The translations under genes were made by a program, and so were the position numbers. Positions 17,001 through 18,660 of a stretch of DNA of 18,660 bases are shown in pieces. Within the stretch, counting starts at the first letter, position 1; each line of letters starts with the position of its first letter. The notes under the pieces are model-generated. The model ran no database searches and was not told where the DNA came from. It saw nothing but the letters and a program-made list of their open reading frames with translations. Source of the DNA: JAGBWK01 sp964462445 (GTDB lineage: Bacteria > Bacteroidota > Bacteroidia > Bacteroidales > Muribaculaceae); the NCBI GenBank assembly GCA_964462445.1, contig CAYWXG010000052.1, positions 1 through 18,660 of the forward strand. Reading direction: 5' to 3'.

Positions 17001-17211
17001 TTTAACATCGGCACTTGCGTTAATTCCGCTTGCACTTCGTGGAGGAGACCCCGGAAATGAAATACAATCACCATTGGCAACAGTAATTCTTGGCGGTCTA
17101 ATCTCATCTACATTCCTAAATCTATTTATTGTGCCTATTTTGTATATGTTGTACAAAAAGTCGACTGTTAGAGGCTCAATGCAGATAGGGGAATTAGAAA
17201 AACATAGTTAG
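14089..17211 (+). CDS. Heavy-metal efflux RND permease (CusA/CzcA family)
   Basis: This 1040-residue inner-membrane proton-driven pump matches the HME-RND length (CusA 1047). It has an N-terminal membrane helix (about 12-32), a porter domain, a helix bundle around 338-500, a second porter domain and a C-terminal bundle from about 865. The fourth-helix motif is AIGSLVDDAIVDVEN (398-412), with D404 and E411 in the proton-relay positions and an extra acidic residue D405. Ala398 replaces the first Asp of the CzcA DFG motif. The three methionines that bind Cu(I)/Ag(I) in CusA are not conserved: N572 replaces the first, the second falls in NVSEIE, and the third in RIDAMLSG is shifted by one. A divalent metal substrate (Ni, Co or Zn) is therefore more likely. 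It is translated with the adaptor just upstream and followed by a terminator. Confidence 0.95.
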   Translation: MLNGIIKFSLSNRLIVILLSVVISISGMLTLLRTEVDIFPDLNAPTVVVMTEAPGMAAEEVEQMVTYQIETAVAGAQGVESVRSSSTAGFSVVNIQFTGDMEPLVARQAIAECLVRVKEQLPPMAETPVIGPQSSILGEILIVALSSDTLDMKEIRTIADKRLRPMLQGVSGVSSVSVLGGLEEEYQILLDEAKMRYRGVTLTEVVDALSDFNTNNAGGIIQGYGNEYVVKADIATIDKDALGSTVIRAESGEIITVNDIARVESGDKAPRVGAASYRGNPAVIMTITKQPGVGTIELTEQLLNLINEAKETLPSELNIATDIFAQRDFIDRSISNLSSSLFEGAIMVIIVLFFFMMNVRATTISLIALPMSILITVLILHLLGITVNTMTLGGIAIAIGSLVDDAIVDVENVSRRLRENRKLHESERKGMISVVFDASKEVRMPIFNSSLIIIAGFMPLFFLSGVEGRMLVPLGIAFIIALVASTVVALTITPVVCSYLLGTEKSQAALTREPVTMRWLKRVYGRGLNWSLHHKVSLLAIIGVMFIAAFLMLINMGRGFLPSFNEGSFTINISAMPGISLGESDEIGRLAEKIILEVPEIETVARKTGRAELDEHSLGTNVSEIEAPYTLGDRSRGEIADDLRQRLSVIPGVNIEIGQPISHRIDAMLSGSESPIVFKIYGEDFERLNSVAKELKAIMEGTEGLRDVAIEQQIARPELSVTPRRQLMARYGVTPSMLNDALNAAMSGIVVSQVYLDGYPRDITLKYDIPEEELVDRLQLVTVDTSRGKVSLNDIAEVRYTESQNTINREDSRRRIIVSANIEGRDVTSAVEEIKGKSKSEIQLPEGYIIEDAGQSAKAKEATMRLVYASLLAILVILGLLYFEFKNIRQSLIILINIPLAMIGGVIILQLTGLDLDIPAIIGFVALLGIATRNGMLLISHYNVLIADGCTVKDAVIKGSLDRLMPIIMTALTSALALIPLALRGGDPGNEIQSPLATVILGGLISSTFLNLFIVPILYMLYKKSTVRGSMQIGELEKHS

Positions 17212-17219
17212 AATATAGT

Positions 17220-17254
17220 AAAAGTCGGTGCCATTTTGTTGGCGCTGACTTTTT
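17220..17254 (+). terminator. Terminator between permease and outer-membrane channel genes
   Basis: A 13-bp stem pairs 17220-17232 with 17241-17253 (two G-T wobbles) around the loop ATTTTGTT. Its 3' arm ends in a run of five T. It begins nine bases after the permease stop codon, so the channel gene is only partly coupled, if at all, to the upstream operon. Confidence 0.78.
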
Positions 17255-17265
17255 GTGTAAATTTG
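17235..17265 (+). promoter_or_regulatory. Promoter of the outer-membrane channel gene
   Basis: TTTG (17235-17238), a 19-base spacer and TAAATTTG (17258-17265) exactly match the Bacteroidota consensus. The -33 box lies in the loop of the preceding terminator hairpin, and the -7 box lies in an inverted repeat. Transcription would begin near 17270, giving a leader of about 50-65 bases. Confidence 0.7.
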
Positions 17266-17284
17266 CACTTTGAAAAATTTACAC
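17255..17284. promoter_or_regulatory. Candidate operator: 10-bp perfect inverted repeat
   Basis: GTGTAAATTT (17255-17264) and AAATTTACAC (17275-17284) are perfect inverted repeats with a 10-base spacer, so the half-sites are 20 bases apart centre to centre (two helical turns). The left arm covers the -7 box and the right arm lies just after the expected start site. This is the geometry of a dimeric repressor operator. No regulator gene is adjacent to indicate which protein binds. Confidence 0.5.
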
Positions 17285-17319
17285 TTGTTGAAAGATGATA
17301 TATACAAGTTTGATTTTAA

Positions 17320-18543
17320 ATGTTTGATAGACTGATGTTTACCGAAAGGAATAATATAAGGAAAATAGCAATTATTTCATTGATTAGCTTAATGCCTCTA
17401 TCGGCTTTAGCTACTGATTTTGATGCAATAGTTGCTTCGCTGCTTAGTCATGACTACCAGTTGGAATTGTCCAACCGTCAAATGGAGGCGTCGGTAGCAG
17501 TGCTTAATGCAACGAATGTGCTCGAAGACCCTGAAATTGAATATGAATTCAAAGATAATGGAGCGGGGGAGAGAGGCCATGAACTGGTTGTTTCACAGTC
17601 GTTTGAATGGTTTGGCGTGTATGGCGCGCGAAAGAAGCAAATAGCGTTAGAACGAGCAGGATTGCAATATATTAACGAGGCGGAGTGCAATGAACAACGA
17701 TTGAAATTGCGTACGTTGTTGGTAGATATTATTGCCGCTAATCAAACGATTGATAGATTTCAGTCGGCAGTAGAAGGTTGCGATAAGTTGTTGTCAACAT
17801 TGGAAACTAATTATCAGCGAGGCGATGTCAGTATCTTAGATGTCAACAAGATGCGAATAGAGTTGGCAAGTTACAAGTTGAAATTGCAAGAAGCGCAAAG
17901 AGGAAAAGAAGCACTTGTGGCGGAATTGACGTCGACTGTAACTGAAATAGAGATACCGGATGCCTCTATATTCCCATCGCAATTCCCGTTGGTTGAATTA
18001 AAGCCGATGTCTGAATATCTTTCGGTGGCTAAAACTTCGGACCCGACATTGCTCGGGGCTAAAAACAATACTTTTGTATCGAGAGCTCGAAAAAATGTGG
18101 CATCAAAAAGTGCACTACCCGGCTTTAGCATAGGGTATATTTATGAGAATGAAGGCGGGGATTCGTTCAATGGATTTACATTTGGGATGAGTTTGCCAAT
18201 ATGGCGAGCGTCAAAAGAGCGCAAAGCTGCAGTAGCAGAGGAAATAGCTGCAATGTTTGGTGTGCGAGTTGAGGAAATAAAATTAGAAAAAAGAATAGAG
18301 GCGATATATACGCAAGCAATGAATTTGCGTGAAACAATTTCGCAATATGGCAAAGCGTTGGTGGTCAGCGATAATATGGGATTATTACGACGTGCCTACG
18401 AATCCGGGACTATTACTTTGACTAATTTCGTGCTTGATTTGAATTTCTTTGTGGATGCAGATATACAATATATAGAACTACAGCGTCAATATTACAACGT
18501 GCTTGTTGAGTTGATGCGCTATGAAGATAATATTGGTAGTTGA
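17320..18543 (+). CDS. TolC-family outer-membrane efflux protein
   Basis: This 407-residue protein should form the trimeric outer-membrane channel that receives metal from the adaptor-permease complex (CusC/CzcC role). A signal peptide is visible: basic residues then IAIISLISLMPLSALA, with cleavage likely after Ala near residue 31. The mature part begins with FDAIVASLLSHDYQLELSNRQ, the typical opening helix of these proteins, and continues as long alpha-helical stretches with the internal repeat of the family. It lacks an obvious lipobox and is somewhat short for TolC but normal for CzcC-like proteins. ATG 17320 is the longest start; ATG 17335 gives a more usual signal peptide n-region. It has its own promoter. 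No terminator could be identified before the window ends. Confidence 0.9.
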   Translation: MFDRLMFTERNNIRKIAIISLISLMPLSALATDFDAIVASLLSHDYQLELSNRQMEASVAVLNATNVLEDPEIEYEFKDNGAGERGHELVVSQSFEWFGVYGARKKQIALERAGLQYINEAECNEQRLKLRTLLVDIIAANQTIDRFQSAVEGCDKLLSTLETNYQRGDVSILDVNKMRIELASYKLKLQEAQRGKEALVAELTSTVTEIEIPDASIFPSQFPLVELKPMSEYLSVAKTSDPTLLGAKNNTFVSRARKNVASKSALPGFSIGYIYENEGGDSFNGFTFGMSLPIWRASKERKAAVAEEIAAMFGVRVEEIKLEKRIEAIYTQAMNLRETISQYGKALVVSDNMGLLRRAYESGTITLTNFVLDLNFFVDADIQYIELQRQYYNVLVELMRYEDNIGS

Positions 18544-18660
18544 TAATGGATTAGGCTGATTGTTAGTTGGTTGTGTCGGTGAGTAAACAGAGGGTAAAAC
18601 AATGAATAAAGAATCCAAATAGAAACGCAACGTTTTTCGTTAATATTTAAATATAATATT

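Noticed and set aside
18629..18641. Small hairpin AACG-TTTTT-CGTT after the channel gene
   Set aside because: A 4-bp stem is too weak to be called a terminator, and it lies about 85 bases beyond the stop codon.

Overview
The window looks like chromosomal DNA of a gut-type Bacteroidota, probably order Bacteroidales. Three things point there. Several intergenic regions carry Bacteroidota-style promoter elements (TTTG at -33, TAnnTTTG at -7). Start codons lack clear Shine-Dalgarno sequences and sit in A-rich context. The gene content fits the group: a B12-dependent class II ribonucleotide reductase, a two-CBM20 4-alpha-glucanotransferase, an Fe-type superoxide dismutase and a GalK/GalM operon. 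I cannot name the genus. I see no phage, insertion sequence, CRISPR array, rRNA or tRNA.

Layout, left to right: an NfsA/FRP-like nitroreductase on the minus strand (55-819), with a -7 box and an overlapping inverted repeat upstream. Then, on the plus strand, nrdJ (1133-3664), a strong terminator, and a DPE2-like malQ (3927-6605) with its own terminator. Next comes a two-gene plus-strand flavoprotein operon (6893-8092): a flavin reductase-like FMN-binding protein and an FMN reductase with an iron-sulfur-flavoprotein cysteine motif. It converges on a minus-strand galactose operon, galK-galM-nucleotidyltransferase (11359 down to 8228), and both probably share the hairpin at 8173-8205. Upstream of galK lies sodB on the same strand (11573-12148), with a textbook terminator of its own.

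Divergent from sodB is a heavy-metal efflux locus on the plus strand: a small exported His/Cys-rich protein (12350-12769), a His-rich lipoprotein RND adaptor (12880-14076), a heavy-metal RND permease (14089-17211) and a TolC-family outer-membrane channel (17320-18543). Together these would form an envelope-spanning pump. His-rich segments in the first two proteins and loss of the copper-binding methionine cluster in the permease argue for a divalent metal rather than Cu(I)/Ag(I). The channel gene is set apart by a terminator whose loop contains the -33 box of a near-perfect new promoter; the -7 box of that promoter lies in a 10-bp perfect inverted repeat that looks like an operator.

Most genes are recognisable families. 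The more unusual points are the regulatory layout of the efflux locus, a possibly leaderless first gene there, a nucleotidyltransferase where GalT would be expected, and the DPE2-type insertion in the glucanotransferase. I do not see a clearly unprecedented multi-gene system.
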